Shown in pieces: positions 24,902-34,096 of a stretch of 64,000 nt of DNA. This stretch comes from Streptomyces marinisediminis. Lineage in GTDB: Bacteria > Actinomycetota > Actinomycetes > Streptomycetales > Streptomycetaceae. The number at the start of each line of letters is the position of its first letter. Positions within the stretch are counted from its first letter, which is position 1. The DNA lies in the NCBI RefSeq assembly GCF_026262575.1, contig NZ_JAPKFL010000028.1, positions 1-64,000 of the forward strand, in the 5' to 3' direction. Made by a program: the position numbers and the translations under genes. The notes beneath the pieces are model-generated. The model had not been told where the DNA came from, did no database searches, and worked only from the letters and a program-made list of their open reading frames with translations.

Positions 24902-26080
24902 TCATCGGTGCCACACGCGCTCCCCGCGCCGCCAGACGTCGGTGACGAGCGGCACGCCGGGCCGGTAGGCGAGGTGGACGTGGCTGGGCGCGTCCAGCAG
25001 CACCACGTCGGCGCGCGCCCCGGGGCGCAGGCGGCCCACGTCCTCGCGGCGCAGCGCCGCCGCGCCGCCGGCGGTGGCCGACCACACCGCCTCGTCCGGC
25101 GTCATGCCCATCTCGCGCACGGCGACGGCGACGCAGAACGGCATGGAGCTGGTGAAGGACGAACCGGGGTTGCAGTCGGTGGACAGGGCGACGGTGACCC
25201 CCGCGTCGAGCAGGCGGCGCGCGTCGGGGTAGTCCGCCCGGGTGGAGAACTCGCAGCCGGGCAGCAGGGTGGCCACGGTGCTGCCCGCGGCGAGCGCGGC
25301 CACGTCGGCGTCGGTGAGGTGGGTGCAGTGGTCGGCCGAGGCGGCGCCCAGTTCGACCGCGAGCTGCACGCCGGGGCCGTAGGTGAGCTGGTTGGCGTGC
25401 ACGCGCGGGAGCAGGCCGCGCGCCACGCCCGCGGTGAGCACCGCGCGGGCCTGGTCGCCGTCGAAGGCACCGCGCTCGCAGAAGACGTCGACCCAGCGGG
25501 CGTGCGGGGCGCAGGCGTCGAGCATGGGCCCGGTGACGAGGTCGACGTACCCGGCGACGTCGTCCGCGTACTCGGGGGCGGCGACGTGGGCGCCCAGGTA
25601 GGTGACCTCCTCCAGCCGCGTCGCGGCGATCCGCAGCGCCCGTGCCTCCTCCTCGGGGGTGAGGCCGTACCCGGACTTCGTCTCCAGCGTGGTGGTGCCC
25701 TGGCGCAGCGCCTCGCGCACGTGGCGGTCGAGGGTGGCGGCCAGCTCCGCGTCGGAGGCGGCGCGGGTGGCGGCGACCGTGGTGCGGATGCCGCCCGCGC
25801 TGTAGGGGCGGCCGGACATGCGCGCGTTGAACTCCTCGGTGCGGTCGCCGGCGAAGACCAGGTGGGAGTGGGAGTCGACGAACCCGGGCAGCGCCGCGCG
25901 GCCCTCCGCGTCGAGCGCGGTGTCGGCGGCGGGCGCCAGCCCGGTGGGGCCGACCCAGGCGACCCGTTCGCCGTCGATGACGAGGGCGGCGTCGCGCAGG
26001 ACGCCCAGCGGCCCCGGCCCGAGCTGCGGATCGCCGGTGGCCAGGCTGCCGATGTTGCGGATGACGGTGGTCGCGGCCAC
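24902..26080 (-). CDS. hutI: Imidazolonepropionase
   Basis: A 392-residue metal-dependent amidohydrolase that opens 4-imidazolone-5-propanoate to N-formimidoyl-L-glutamate in histidine breakdown. DSHSHLVFAGDR is the metal-binding HxH strand, LETKSGYGL the lid region, VHANQLTYGPGVQL the second His site and STDCNPGSS the metal Asp. AAGGAG lies before the GTG start. It is the last gene of the hut operon, with a 98-base gap after hutF. Confidence 0.94.
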   Translation of the reverse strand: MAATTVIRNIGSLATGDPQLGPGPLGVLRDAALVIDGERVAWVGPTGLAPAADTALDAEGRAALPGFVDSHSHLVFAGDRTEEFNARMSGRPYSAGGIRTTVAATRAASDAELAATLDRHVREALRQGTTTLETKSGYGLTPEEEARALRIAATRLEEVTYLGAHVAAPEYADDVAGYVDLVTGPMLDACAPHARWVDVFCERGAFDGDQARAVLTAGVARGLLPRVHANQLTYGPGVQLAVELGAASADHCTHLTDADVAALAAGSTVATLLPGCEFSTRADYPDARRLLDAGVTVALSTDCNPGSSFTSSMPFCVAVAVREMGMTPDEAVWSATAGGAAALRREDVGRLRPGARADVVLLDAPSHVHLAYRPGVPLVTDVWRRGERVWHR

Positions 26081-26178
26081 GGGGCTCCTTCGCTTCGGGG
26101 CGCTTCGGGGACGGTGCGGGGGCACCGCGGGGGTGCGGTGCGGTCGGCCGCCCGGGTGCGGGGACCCGGGCGGCCGGG

Positions 26179-27777
26179 TCAGTCGGCCGGGCCCGGCAGG
26201 ACGGCGGCGACGGCGGAGGCCAGCGCGGCGGCCGGGTCGGGCACGTCGCGGTGCGCCCCGTCGCGCACCACCATGCGGCCGGCGACGACGGTGTGCCGCA
26301 CGTCGGCGGCCCCGGCCGCGAAGACGGCGGTCTCGGCCGCCCGGTGCGGCGCGGGCCCGGCCGTGCGCACGGTGTCGAGGGCGACGGTGGTGAAGTCGGC
26401 GGGTGCGCCCGGCGTGAGGCGGCCGGCCTCCGGCCAGCCGAGCGCGGTGTGGCCGGAGGCCGTGGCCGCCCGGAGCAGCCCGGCCGCCGTCCAGTGCCCG
26501 CGCGTGCGGGTGCGCAGCCGCTCGTCCAGCTCCATGGCGCGCGCCTCTTCCAGCAGGTCGATGACGGCGTGGCTGTCGCTGCCCAGGCTCAGCGGGCTGC
26601 CCGCCCGCTCCAGCTCGGCGGCGGGGCCGATGCCGTCGGCCAGGTCGCGTTCGGTGGTGGGGCACATGCACACGCCGGTGCCGGAGTCGCCGAGCGCGGC
26701 GATGTCGGACTCCGTGAGGTGGGTGGCGTGCACGGCGACGGTCCGCGGGCCGAGCACGCCGTGGTCGGCGAGCAGCTCGGTGGGCGTGCGGCCGTGCGCG
26801 GCCAGGCACGCCTGGTTCTCGGCGGGCTGCTCGGAGAGGTGGACGTGCAGCGGGGCGTGCCGGGCCGCCGCCCACCGGTGGACGGCGGCCAGCTCCTCGG
26901 CGGGCACGGCGCGCACCGAGTGGATGGCGGCGCCGACGCGGGTGGTGGCGTCGGCGGTGAGCGCGCTCGCCCGTTCCGCCCAGGCGTCGGCGCTGCCGTC
27001 GGAGAAGCGCTGCTGCGCGCGCGTGGGCGGCTGCCCGAACCCGGCCGACAGGTAGCAGGTGTCCAGCAGCGTCAGCCGCACCCCGGCGTCGGCGGCGGCG
27101 GCGATCAGGGCCCGCCCCATCGCGTTGGGGTCGGCGTAGCGCCGTCCGCCGGGCGCGTGGTGGAGGTAGTGGAACTCCCCCACGCAGGTGATGCCGGCCA
27201 GCGCCATCTCGGCGTAGGTGGCGCGGGCCAGGGCGTAGTAGGTGTCCGGGGTGAGCCGGTCGGCGACGCGGTACATCGCGTCGCGCCAGGTCCAGAAGGT
27301 GCCGCGGCCGGCCTGCACGGTGCCGCGCAGGGCCCGGTGGAAGGCGTGCGAGTGGGCGTTCGCGAGCCCGGGCAGCGTCAGGCCGCGCAGCACGCGGGCG
27401 CCGGGCGGCGCGGCGGGCACACCCCGGCGGACGGCGCGCAGGCGGCCGTCCGCGACGTCGAGGACGACGCCGTGCTCCACCCGGTGCTCCACCCAGGCGT
27501 GCTCCGCCCAGTAGACCACCGGCTCCGCGCCCCCGCCGGGACGCCCACCCCCCGGCTCCGCGGCCGGCTCCGCGCCGCCGTCCGGGGGTGCTGCCGGACC
27601 CTCCGTCGCGGCCCTCGCCGCTCCGGCGCCCGGGTGCGGGGCCGTGCCGGGGTCCGGGGCCGTCTCCGGGGCCGCTCCGCGGCTCGCCGTCGCGGCCCGG
27701 GGCGGTTCCGGGCGCGGCCGCGGGGGGCGGACGGGTTGCGCGGTCGTGGGGTCCGGGCCGGTCTCCGTCAGCGGCAC
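26179..27777 (-). CDS. hutF: Formimidoylglutamate deiminase with an N-terminal low-complexity tail
   Basis: A 532-residue amidohydrolase converting N-formimidoyl-L-glutamate to N-formyl-L-glutamate and ammonia. The catalytic core starts at about residue 88 (VVYWAEHAWVEHRVEHGVVL). LANAHSHAFHRALRG is the metal HxH, HVHLSEQPAEN and VHATHL further ligands, and LSLGSDSHAVID the metal Asp. The first ~87 residues are a Pro/Ala/Gly/Glu-rich disordered extension absent from typical ~450-residue homologues. The GTG start overlaps the upstream stop by ten bases, but a start nearer the core cannot be excluded. Confidence 0.9.
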   Translation of the reverse strand: MPLTETGPDPTTAQPVRPPRPRPEPPRAATASRGAAPETAPDPGTAPHPGAGAARAATEGPAAPPDGGAEPAAEPGGGRPGGGAEPVVYWAEHAWVEHRVEHGVVLDVADGRLRAVRRGVPAAPPGARVLRGLTLPGLANAHSHAFHRALRGTVQAGRGTFWTWRDAMYRVADRLTPDTYYALARATYAEMALAGITCVGEFHYLHHAPGGRRYADPNAMGRALIAAAADAGVRLTLLDTCYLSAGFGQPPTRAQQRFSDGSADAWAERASALTADATTRVGAAIHSVRAVPAEELAAVHRWAAARHAPLHVHLSEQPAENQACLAAHGRTPTELLADHGVLGPRTVAVHATHLTESDIAALGDSGTGVCMCPTTERDLADGIGPAAELERAGSPLSLGSDSHAVIDLLEEARAMELDERLRTRTRGHWTAAGLLRAATASGHTALGWPEAGRLTPGAPADFTTVALDTVRTAGPAPHRAAETAVFAAGAADVRHTVVAGRMVVRDGAHRDVPDPAAALASAVAAVLPGPAD

Positions 27778-28970
27778 GCGAGGTCCTCCAGTACGTCGGC
27801 GAGTGCGCCGACCCCGGCCAGGCAGTCGTCCTCGGTGGCCTGCTCGGCGGGCGAGTGCGAGACGCCCGTGGGGTTGCGCACGAACAGCATGGCCGTGGGC
27901 ACGGCGGCGGCGAGGATTCCGGCGTCATGTCCCGCACCGGTCGGCAGCACGGGGGCGCCGCCGAGCCGTGCGGCGACGCGGTCGCGCAGCGGGTGCGCGA
28001 ACTCCACCACCGGGGTGAACGACTCGCGCACGACGCCGACGTCCACGCCCTCGGCGCGCGCGTGCCCGGTGGCCGCCCGCTCGACGGCGGTGACGACGCG
28101 CGCGAGCGTCTCCTCGTCCGGCGCCCGCGAGTCCAGCCAGCCGCGCACCCGCGAGGCGATGGCGTTGACGCCGCCGGGGTCGACGGCGACCTTGCCGAAC
28201 GTGGCCAGCGCGCCGGCCGCCGCGGCCTGTTCGCGGGCGGCGAGCACGGTGTGGGCGTAGGCGAGCATGGGGTCGCGGCGGTCGGCGATGCGGGTGGTGC
28301 CCGCGTGGTTGGCCTCGCCGCCGAAGTCGAACCGCCAGCGGCCGTGCGGCCAGATCGCGGAGGCGACGCCGACCGGGTGCGGGGTGTCGGCCAGCGCCCG
28401 GCCCTGCTCGACGTGGAGCTCCACGAAGGCGCCGACGCGCGCCAGCCGCTCCGGGTCGGGGCCGATGGCCTCCGGGTCGTACCCGGCGCGCTCCATCGCC
28501 CGCGCGAGGGTGACGCCGTCGGCGTCCCGCAGCTCCCGGGCCGCCTCCGGGGCGAGCTGGCCGGCGGTGAGCCGGGACCCGGTGCAGGCGAGGCCGAACC
28601 GCGCGCCCTCCTCGTCCCCGAAGTTCACCACGGCGACGGGGCGGGCGCACCGTGCGCCGCGGGCCTTGAGCTCGTCGAGCGCGGCGAAGGCCGAGACGAC
28701 GCCCAGGGGGCCGTCGAAGGCGCCGCCGTCGGGCACGGAGTCCAGGTGGGAGCCGGTCACGACGGCGTCCCCCGCGGCCGGGTCGCCCAGCCAGGCCCAC
28801 TGGTTGCCGTTGCGGTCGGTCTCGTAGGACAGGCCGCGCGCCATGGCCTCCGCCTGGAACCAGGCGCGGCAGTCGGCGTCGGCCGGGGTCCAGGCGTAGC
28901 GCCGGTACCCGCCGGTCTCGGCGCTGCGGCCGACGGGCGCCAGCTCCCGCCACATGCGGTGGAAGCTCAC
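27768..28970 (-). CDS. M20-family amidohydrolase (allantoate amidohydrolase/carbamoylase type) in hut operon
   Basis: A 400-residue zinc exopeptidase-fold enzyme of the hydantoinase/carbamoylase group. VTGSHLDSVPDGGAFDGPLG supplies His and the bridging Asp, NFGDEEGARFG the Glu pair, FVELHVEQG a further His, and TGAGHDAGILA the last His. Homologues cleave allantoate, N-carbamoyl- or N-formyl-amino acids. It overlaps the hutU stop by four bases (GTGA) and hutF by ten, so it belongs to the histidine pathway. It occupies the slot where N-formylglutamate deformylase (HutG) is expected and may carry out that step. That role is inferred. Confidence 0.85.
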   Translation of the reverse strand: MSFHRMWRELAPVGRSAETGGYRRYAWTPADADCRAWFQAEAMARGLSYETDRNGNQWAWLGDPAAGDAVVTGSHLDSVPDGGAFDGPLGVVSAFAALDELKARGARCARPVAVVNFGDEEGARFGLACTGSRLTAGQLAPEAARELRDADGVTLARAMERAGYDPEAIGPDPERLARVGAFVELHVEQGRALADTPHPVGVASAIWPHGRWRFDFGGEANHAGTTRIADRRDPMLAYAHTVLAAREQAAAAGALATFGKVAVDPGGVNAIASRVRGWLDSRAPDEETLARVVTAVERAATGHARAEGVDVGVVRESFTPVVEFAHPLRDRVAARLGGAPVLPTGAGHDAGILAAAVPTAMLFVRNPTGVSHSPAEQATEDDCLAGVGALADVLEDLACR

Positions 28971-30661
28971 GCCCGCTCCCCGTGCTCGCGCATCGGCACG
29001 CGCACGCCGCGCTCGGCGGCGACCTCGTCGGCCCGCTCGTAGCCCGCGTCGACGTGGCGGATGACGCCCATGCCCGGGTCGTTGGTCAGCACCCGGTGGA
29101 TTTTCTCGGCGGCCAGCGGCGTGCCGTCGGCCACGGTCACCTGGCCGGCGTGGAGGGAGCGGCCCATGCCGACGCCGCCGCCGTGGTGGAGGGAGACCCA
29201 CGACGCGCCCGAGGCGACGTTGACCATCGCGTTCAGCAGCGGCCAGTCCGCGATGGCGTCGGAGCCGTCGAGCATCGCCTCCGTCTCCCGGTAGGGGGAG
29301 GCGACGGAGCCGCAGTCCAGGTGGTCGCGGCCGATGGCCACCGGGGCGGACAGCTCGCCGCTCGCCACCATGGCGTTGAACCGCTCGCCCGCGCGCTCGC
29401 GCTCGCCGTAGCCGAGCCAGCAGATACGGGCGGGCAGCCCCTGGAAGTGGACGCGCTCCCCCGCCAGCTCGATCCAGCGGGCCAGGGACTCGTTCTCCGG
29501 GAAGAGGTCCAGCACCGCCCGGTCGGTGGCGTGGATGTCGCGCGGGTCGCCGCTGAGCGCCGCCCACCGGAAGGGGCCCTTGCCCTCGCAGAACAGCGGC
29601 CGGATGTAGGCGGGGACGAAGCCGGGGAAGTCGAACGCGCGGCCGTACCCGGCGAGCTGGGCCTCGCCGCGGATGGAGTTGCCGTAGTCGAAGACCTCGG
29701 CGCCCGCGTCCTGGAAGCCGACCATCGCCTCCACGTGCCGGGCCATCGACTCGCGGGCGCGGGCGGTGAAGTCGGCGGGCCGCTCGGCGGCGTGGGCGGC
29801 CATGTCGGCGAAGTCGACGCCGGAGGGCAGGTAGGCCAGCGGGTCGTGCGCGCTGGTCTGGTCGGTGACGATGTCGACGGGCGCGCCCATCTCCAGCAGG
29901 CGCGGCACGACGTCGGCGGCGTTGCCGAGCACGCCGATCGACAGGGGTTCGCGCCGGTCCCGGGCGGCGGTGGCCAGCTCCAGGGCGTGTTCCAGGGAGT
30001 CGGCGCGCTCGTCGAGGTAGCGGTGCTCGATGCGCCGGTCGATGGCGCGCGGGTCGCAGTCGACGCACAGGGCCACCCCGCCGTTCATGGTGACCGCCAG
30101 CGGCTGGGCGCCGCCCATGCCACCGAGCCCCGCGGTGAGCGTGATCGTCCCGGCCAGCGAGCCGCCGAAGCGCTTGGCGGCGACGGCGGCGAACGTCTCG
30201 TAGGTGCCCTGGAGGATGCCCTGCGTGCCGATGTAGATCCACGAACCGGCCGTCATCTGGCCGTACATGGTCAGGCCCAGGTGCTCCAGGCGGCGGAACT
30301 CCTCCCAGTTCGCCCAGTCGCCGACGAGGTTGGAGTTGGCCAGCAGCACGCGCGGGGCCCACTCGTGGGTCGTCATCACGCCGACGGGGCGGCCGGACTG
30401 CACGAGCATCGTCTCGTCGGCCTTGAGCGTGCGCAGGGTGCGGACCATGGCCTCGAACGACGGCCAGTCCCGGGCGGCCTTCCCCGTTCCGCCGTAGACG
30501 ACGAGCTTCTCCGGGTGCTCGGCGACCTCCGGATCGAGGTTGTTCTGGAGCATCCGCAGTGCGGCCTCCTGCTGCCAGCCGAGCGCGCTCAGCGTGCCGC
30601 CGCGCGGTGCGCGTACGGTGCGCGGCCTCTGGTGCCCCGCCCGTCCGTCCTGTCCCGCCAT
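28967..30661 (-). CDS. hutU: Urocanate hydratase
   Basis: A 564-residue urocanase, which hydrates urocanate to imidazolonepropionate using a tightly bound NAD+ as electrophile. LVVYGGTGKAARDW, GTQGILQGTYETFAAVA, GLGGMGGAQPLAVTMNGG (NAD site), FDYGNSIRGEA and HHGGGVGMGRSLHAG are intact. The length is normal. GGGAGGT precedes the ATG. First gene of the operon hutU-M20-hutF-hutI; hutH (histidase) is not in the window. A promoter with a dyad lies 36-72 bases upstream. Confidence 0.96.
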   Translation of the reverse strand: MAGQDGRAGHQRPRTVRAPRGGTLSALGWQQEAALRMLQNNLDPEVAEHPEKLVVYGGTGKAARDWPSFEAMVRTLRTLKADETMLVQSGRPVGVMTTHEWAPRVLLANSNLVGDWANWEEFRRLEHLGLTMYGQMTAGSWIYIGTQGILQGTYETFAAVAAKRFGGSLAGTITLTAGLGGMGGAQPLAVTMNGGVALCVDCDPRAIDRRIEHRYLDERADSLEHALELATAARDRREPLSIGVLGNAADVVPRLLEMGAPVDIVTDQTSAHDPLAYLPSGVDFADMAAHAAERPADFTARARESMARHVEAMVGFQDAGAEVFDYGNSIRGEAQLAGYGRAFDFPGFVPAYIRPLFCEGKGPFRWAALSGDPRDIHATDRAVLDLFPENESLARWIELAGERVHFQGLPARICWLGYGERERAGERFNAMVASGELSAPVAIGRDHLDCGSVASPYRETEAMLDGSDAIADWPLLNAMVNVASGASWVSLHHGGGVGMGRSLHAGQVTVADGTPLAAEKIHRVLTNDPGMGVIRHVDAGYERADEVAAERGVRVPMREHGERA

Positions 30662-30696
30662 GACCCCTACCTCCCGGTGTCGCCCGCGGATCGAGA

Positions 30697-30733
30697 TATT
30701 CACACACTGTACGGGGTGAATAGTTCTAGTCAA
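30697..30733 (-). promoter_or_regulatory. hut operon promoter with overlapping dyad operator
   Basis: On the minus strand TTGACT (30728-30733), a 16-base spacer and TACAGT (30706-30711) form a good promoter. A perfect 7-bp inverted repeat TATTCAC (30697-30703) / GTGAATA (30716-30722) brackets the -10 box, the place where a repressor would block polymerase. No regulator gene lies next to it. Confidence 0.6.
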
Positions 30734-31164
30734 CAGGGCGCGGGGGCGCACGGAGCCCACGGCAGGCCGGACTCGGCGGGACGCGGAGGCGGGGCGCCCG
30801 TGGACCGGAGTGGACGCACACCAAGGCGGACGCGTACCGAGGCACGCGCGGAGGCGGGGCGCGCGCGGGGCGCGCACCGAAGGCGTCCGCGATGCGCCGA
30901 CGGGGCGGCCGGGCAGGTGCCAGGGCGCAGGCGGCGGGGGCGCGCGGGGCGCACGGCGTGATGCACCGCGCGGGGTGCGGGACGGGCCGCGACCGATACG
31001 CACGGAGCACGGGCGCCGTACGGCCCTCCGGCCGCGCGGACCGCCGGCCGAGCGGGGAGGGCGCCGAGGACGCGGCGGGCGGGAGGCGGTACGCACCCGG
31101 CCCGGGCGCGCGCCGGACGGGGAGGGCGCCGGGGCGCGGTGCGGTCTCGCGCGGGCGTCGGCTC
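30734..31164. other. Intergenic, nothing recognised
   Basis: About 430 extremely GC-rich bases between the hut promoter and the end of the next minus-strand gene. Overlapping open frames on several strands, none supported by a ribosome site or recognisable product. Confidence 0.5.
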
Positions 31165-32307
31165 CTACAGCGAGGCGATGACGCGGTCGGCGAGCACGTA
31201 GACGGTCTCGTCGCCGCAGGCGAACGTCAGGGCGTACCCGCCGAGGACGCCGGAGCCGCCCAGCAGGAGGGGGGCGACGCCCGCGCGCAGGGACGCGGCC
31301 AGCCGCTCGGCCGTGTCGCGGTGACCGGGGGCGAGGCAGACGGTGGTGCCGTCGGCGAAGACGTACACGTCCAGCGTGCCCAGCGGGCCCGGGCGCACGT
31401 CGCTCAGCTCCGTCCCCGCCTCGGCGACGGCGGCCAGGAGGGCCACGGTGCGCTCGGCCTCGGGGGCCCCGGCACCGGGTCCGGGCTCCGCTCCGGCGGC
31501 GGGCACGAACGCCGCGCCCTCGGCGGACCCGGGCGCCACGGGTTCACCGGAGAGGGTGTGGTGCGGGTTGGAGGGGTGCCGCCGACGGGCCGCGGCGCGC
31601 GCGGCGGCCTCCGCCTCGGCGGACGCCTCCGGCCCGGCGTCCGCGGACCCGGCACGCGCCTCCCGCTCCGCGTCCGCCTGCTCGGTGTGTGCCCGCGGCT
31701 CGACGGGCGTCTCCGGCTCCCGGAGCGCCTCCGGCTCGGCGGGGGGCGGCGCGTCGGGGCGCGCGGCGGTCTCCGCGGGCGTGGGCCGCTCCCCCGGGCC
31801 GTGCTCCCCCGGGCCGCGGGCCGCCGGGGCCTCCGTCCGCGGGTCGGCGGGCGGGGCCGGGGAGGCGCGGCGGTCGGGCTGCCGCGGGAGGACCGGGCCG
31901 GTCTCCGGCGCGGCCGTCACCTCGTCCAGCAGCGCGTCGAGCAGCGCGGCGTCCAGGGCGCTGACCTCGTGGTCCGGGCAGCCGGGGAGCGCACCGGGGG
32001 CGGGGCCGTAGGGGGTGCCGAACACGTCGTCGTCCCGGGCGTCCTGCGCGGCCCAGAACGCCCGCGCCTCGGCCATCTCCCGCTCCCGCTCGGCGGTGAG
32101 CGCGTCCGCCACCGCCGTCCGGACGTCCTCCAGGGCGGGCGCGGGGCGGGAGGCGGGGACGGCGGCGCCGCCCGCGGCGTGCGCCGCGAGGTCGCCGCGC
32201 AGCCCGGCGACCTCGCGGCGCAGACCCCGCACCGTGTGCAGGGCGAACCCGCTCAGCACCGCGACGACCACGACGGCCAGCAGCAGGATGAGGGATATGG
32301 CGATCAC
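31165..32307 (-). CDS. Single-pass membrane protein with long Pro/Ala/Glu-rich region
   Basis: About 380 residues. A membrane helix starts almost at the N terminus (IAISLILLLAVVVVAVLSGF), then a short helical stretch (VRGLRREVAGLRGDL), a low-complexity Ala/Pro/Glu/Arg region of about 170 residues, and a folded C-terminal domain of ~100 residues (LDVYVFADGTTVCLAPGHRD, YALTFACGDETVYVLADRV). The C-terminal domain looks roadblock-like, but I cannot assign it. The GTG at 32307 with GGAGA upstream is preferred over an ATG 22 codons earlier, because it begins directly with the helix. Function unknown. Confidence 0.65.
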   Translation of the reverse strand: MIAISLILLLAVVVVAVLSGFALHTVRGLRREVAGLRGDLAAHAAGGAAVPASRPAPALEDVRTAVADALTAEREREMAEARAFWAAQDARDDDVFGTPYGPAPGALPGCPDHEVSALDAALLDALLDEVTAAPETGPVLPRQPDRRASPAPPADPRTEAPAARGPGEHGPGERPTPAETAARPDAPPPAEPEALREPETPVEPRAHTEQADAEREARAGSADAGPEASAEAEAAARAAARRRHPSNPHHTLSGEPVAPGSAEGAAFVPAAGAEPGPGAGAPEAERTVALLAAVAEAGTELSDVRPGPLGTLDVYVFADGTTVCLAPGHRDTAERLAASLRAGVAPLLLGGSGVLGGYALTFACGDETVYVLADRVIASL

Positions 32308-32587
32308 TGACGTTCTCCAGACTCGGCTACGGCCCTGAATTCCTACCTCAGCTTTACCGCGCCGACGGTTCAAGCACAGCGGAAAACATCACAAACCGCA
32401 CACTCTGTACAGGGGCAAGCTTTGGCCAACGCTGCTGTGATCTGCGAAAAGGCTACGCCCCCAGGACATACATCACATCCTGAGGGCGCTCGGATCTCGT
32501 CCCGGTCTCGACCACCGCACGCTTCGCGCACGATCCCACCGGCACCGCGCGGGCCCCGGGGGCCGCGCGACCCGGCCGGGACCGCAC
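32308..32587. other. Intergenic between membrane protein and thiolase
   Basis: About 280 bases with an AT-richer stretch (32330-32480) that probably holds the promoter of the membrane protein. No gene seen. Confidence 0.4.
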
Positions 32588-32616
32588 GGCCCCGGCCCGC
32601 GCGGCGCGCCGGGGCC
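32588..32616. terminator. Hairpin after thiolase
   Basis: A 9-bp GC-only inverted repeat (GGCCCCGGC / GCCGGGGCC) with an 11-base loop, 10 bases past the thiolase stop on the minus strand. Confidence 0.5.
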
Positions 32617-32626
32617 GCCGCGCCGG

Positions 32627-33847
32627 TCAGCTCAGCCGCTCGATGACCATCGCCATGCCCTGGCCGCCGCCCACGCACATCGTCTCCAGACCGAACTGCT
32701 TGTCGTGCGTCTGGAGCGAGTTGATCAGCGTGGTGGTGATGCGCGCACCGGTCATGCCGAAGGGGTGGCCGACGGCGATGGCGCCGCCGTTGACGTTCAG
32801 GCGGTCCAGGTCGACGCCCAGGTCCCGGTAGGAGGGGATCACCTGGGCGGCGAACGCCTCGTTGATCTCCACCAGGTCCATGTCCCCGACCGTCATCCCC
32901 GCGCGGGCGAGCGCCTGCCGGCTCGCCTCGACGGGGCCGTAGCCCATGATCTCCGGGGAGAGCGCGGACACCCCGGTGGAGACCACCCGCGCCAGCGGCG
33001 TGACGCCCAGCTCCCGGGCCTTGGTGTCGGACATGATCACCAGCGCCGCCGCGCCGTCGTTGAGCGGGCAGCAGTTGCCCGCCGTCACCAGGCCGTCGGG
33101 ACGGAACACCGGCTTCAGCCCCTCGACGCCCTCCAGGGTCACGCCGGAGCGCGGGCCGTCGTCCTTGCCGACGACCGTGCCGTCCGGGGTCGTCACCGGC
33201 GTGATCTCGCGCTCCCAGAAGCCGTTCTCGATGGCCTGCTCGGCGAGGTTCTGCGAGCGCACGCCGAACTCGTCCATCTCGCGCCGGGTGACGCCCTTCT
33301 GGCGGGCGAGGTTCTCGGCCGTCTGGCCCATCGCGATGTAGACGTCGGGCAGCTCGCCGTTCTCGCGCGGGTCGCTCCAGCCCTCGCCGCCCTGCTCGGC
33401 GCGGGCGGCCGTGCGGGCCTCCGCGTCGGCGAAGAGCGGGTTGTGGGTGTCGGGCAGGCCGTCGGAGGTGCCCTTGACGCTGCGCGAGACCATCTCGACG
33501 CCGGCCGAGACGAACACGTCGCCCTCCCCGGCCCTGATCGCGTGCAGGGCCATCCGCGTCGTCTGCAGGGAGGAGGAGCAGTAGCGGGTGATGGTGCAGC
33601 CGGGCAGGTGGTCCATGCCGAGCTGCACGGCCACCACCCGGCCCAGGTTGTGGCCCTGCTCGCCACCGGGCAGGCCGCAGCCGAGCATGAGGTCGTCGAT
33701 GTCGCGCGGGTCGAGCTGCGGCACCTTGGCCAGCGCCGCCCGGATGATCTCGGTGGTCAGGTCGTCGGGGCGGACGTCCTTCAGCGAGCCCTTGAAAGCA
33801 CGTCCGATCGGCGAACGGGCGGCAGAAACGATCACGGCTTCAGGCAT
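32627..33847 (-). CDS. Thiolase (acetyl-CoA C-acetyltransferase)
   Basis: A 406-residue thiolase, full length. The nucleophilic cysteine lies in ITRYCSSSLQTTRMA. The His of the covering loop is in NVNGGAIAVGHPFGMTGARI and the second catalytic Cys in METMCVGGGQGMAM (seen here as LETMCVGGGQG). It catalyses condensation of two acetyl-CoA or the last step of beta-oxidation; direction cannot be told. Sole gene on its strand here, with a terminator after it. Confidence 0.93.
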   Translation of the reverse strand: MPEAVIVSAARSPIGRAFKGSLKDVRPDDLTTEIIRAALAKVPQLDPRDIDDLMLGCGLPGGEQGHNLGRVVAVQLGMDHLPGCTITRYCSSSLQTTRMALHAIRAGEGDVFVSAGVEMVSRSVKGTSDGLPDTHNPLFADAEARTAARAEQGGEGWSDPRENGELPDVYIAMGQTAENLARQKGVTRREMDEFGVRSQNLAEQAIENGFWEREITPVTTPDGTVVGKDDGPRSGVTLEGVEGLKPVFRPDGLVTAGNCCPLNDGAAALVIMSDTKARELGVTPLARVVSTGVSALSPEIMGYGPVEASRQALARAGMTVGDMDLVEINEAFAAQVIPSYRDLGVDLDRLNVNGGAIAVGHPFGMTGARITTTLINSLQTHDKQFGLETMCVGGGQGMAMVIERLS

Positions 33848-34096
33848 GACGGCTCCAAGATGACGGGCGGGGCAGGACTGCCTGGGAAGCTACCCGTGCG
33901 TAAACCCAAGGTCACGCCCCCCGGAGTGTGACACCGCTCGCAGGCCCCCGCACGGCGGTACGGCCGCGCACCCGGCATCACGGAGTCGGAACAATCCCGA
34001 CTCTTTCCCGCGTTGGTCTGGTGGACTAGCGTGCGGCTTTTGCTCAACCATTACCCTGATCACAGAAGCCGTGCCGTGCGGCCATGGAGGAGTGAG

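Noticed and set aside
24902..27937. A single 1011-codon minus-strand frame spanning hutI and beyond
   Set aside because: Only the last 392 codons encode a real protein (HutI); the rest is the out-of-frame shadow of hutF, which has its own start and motifs.
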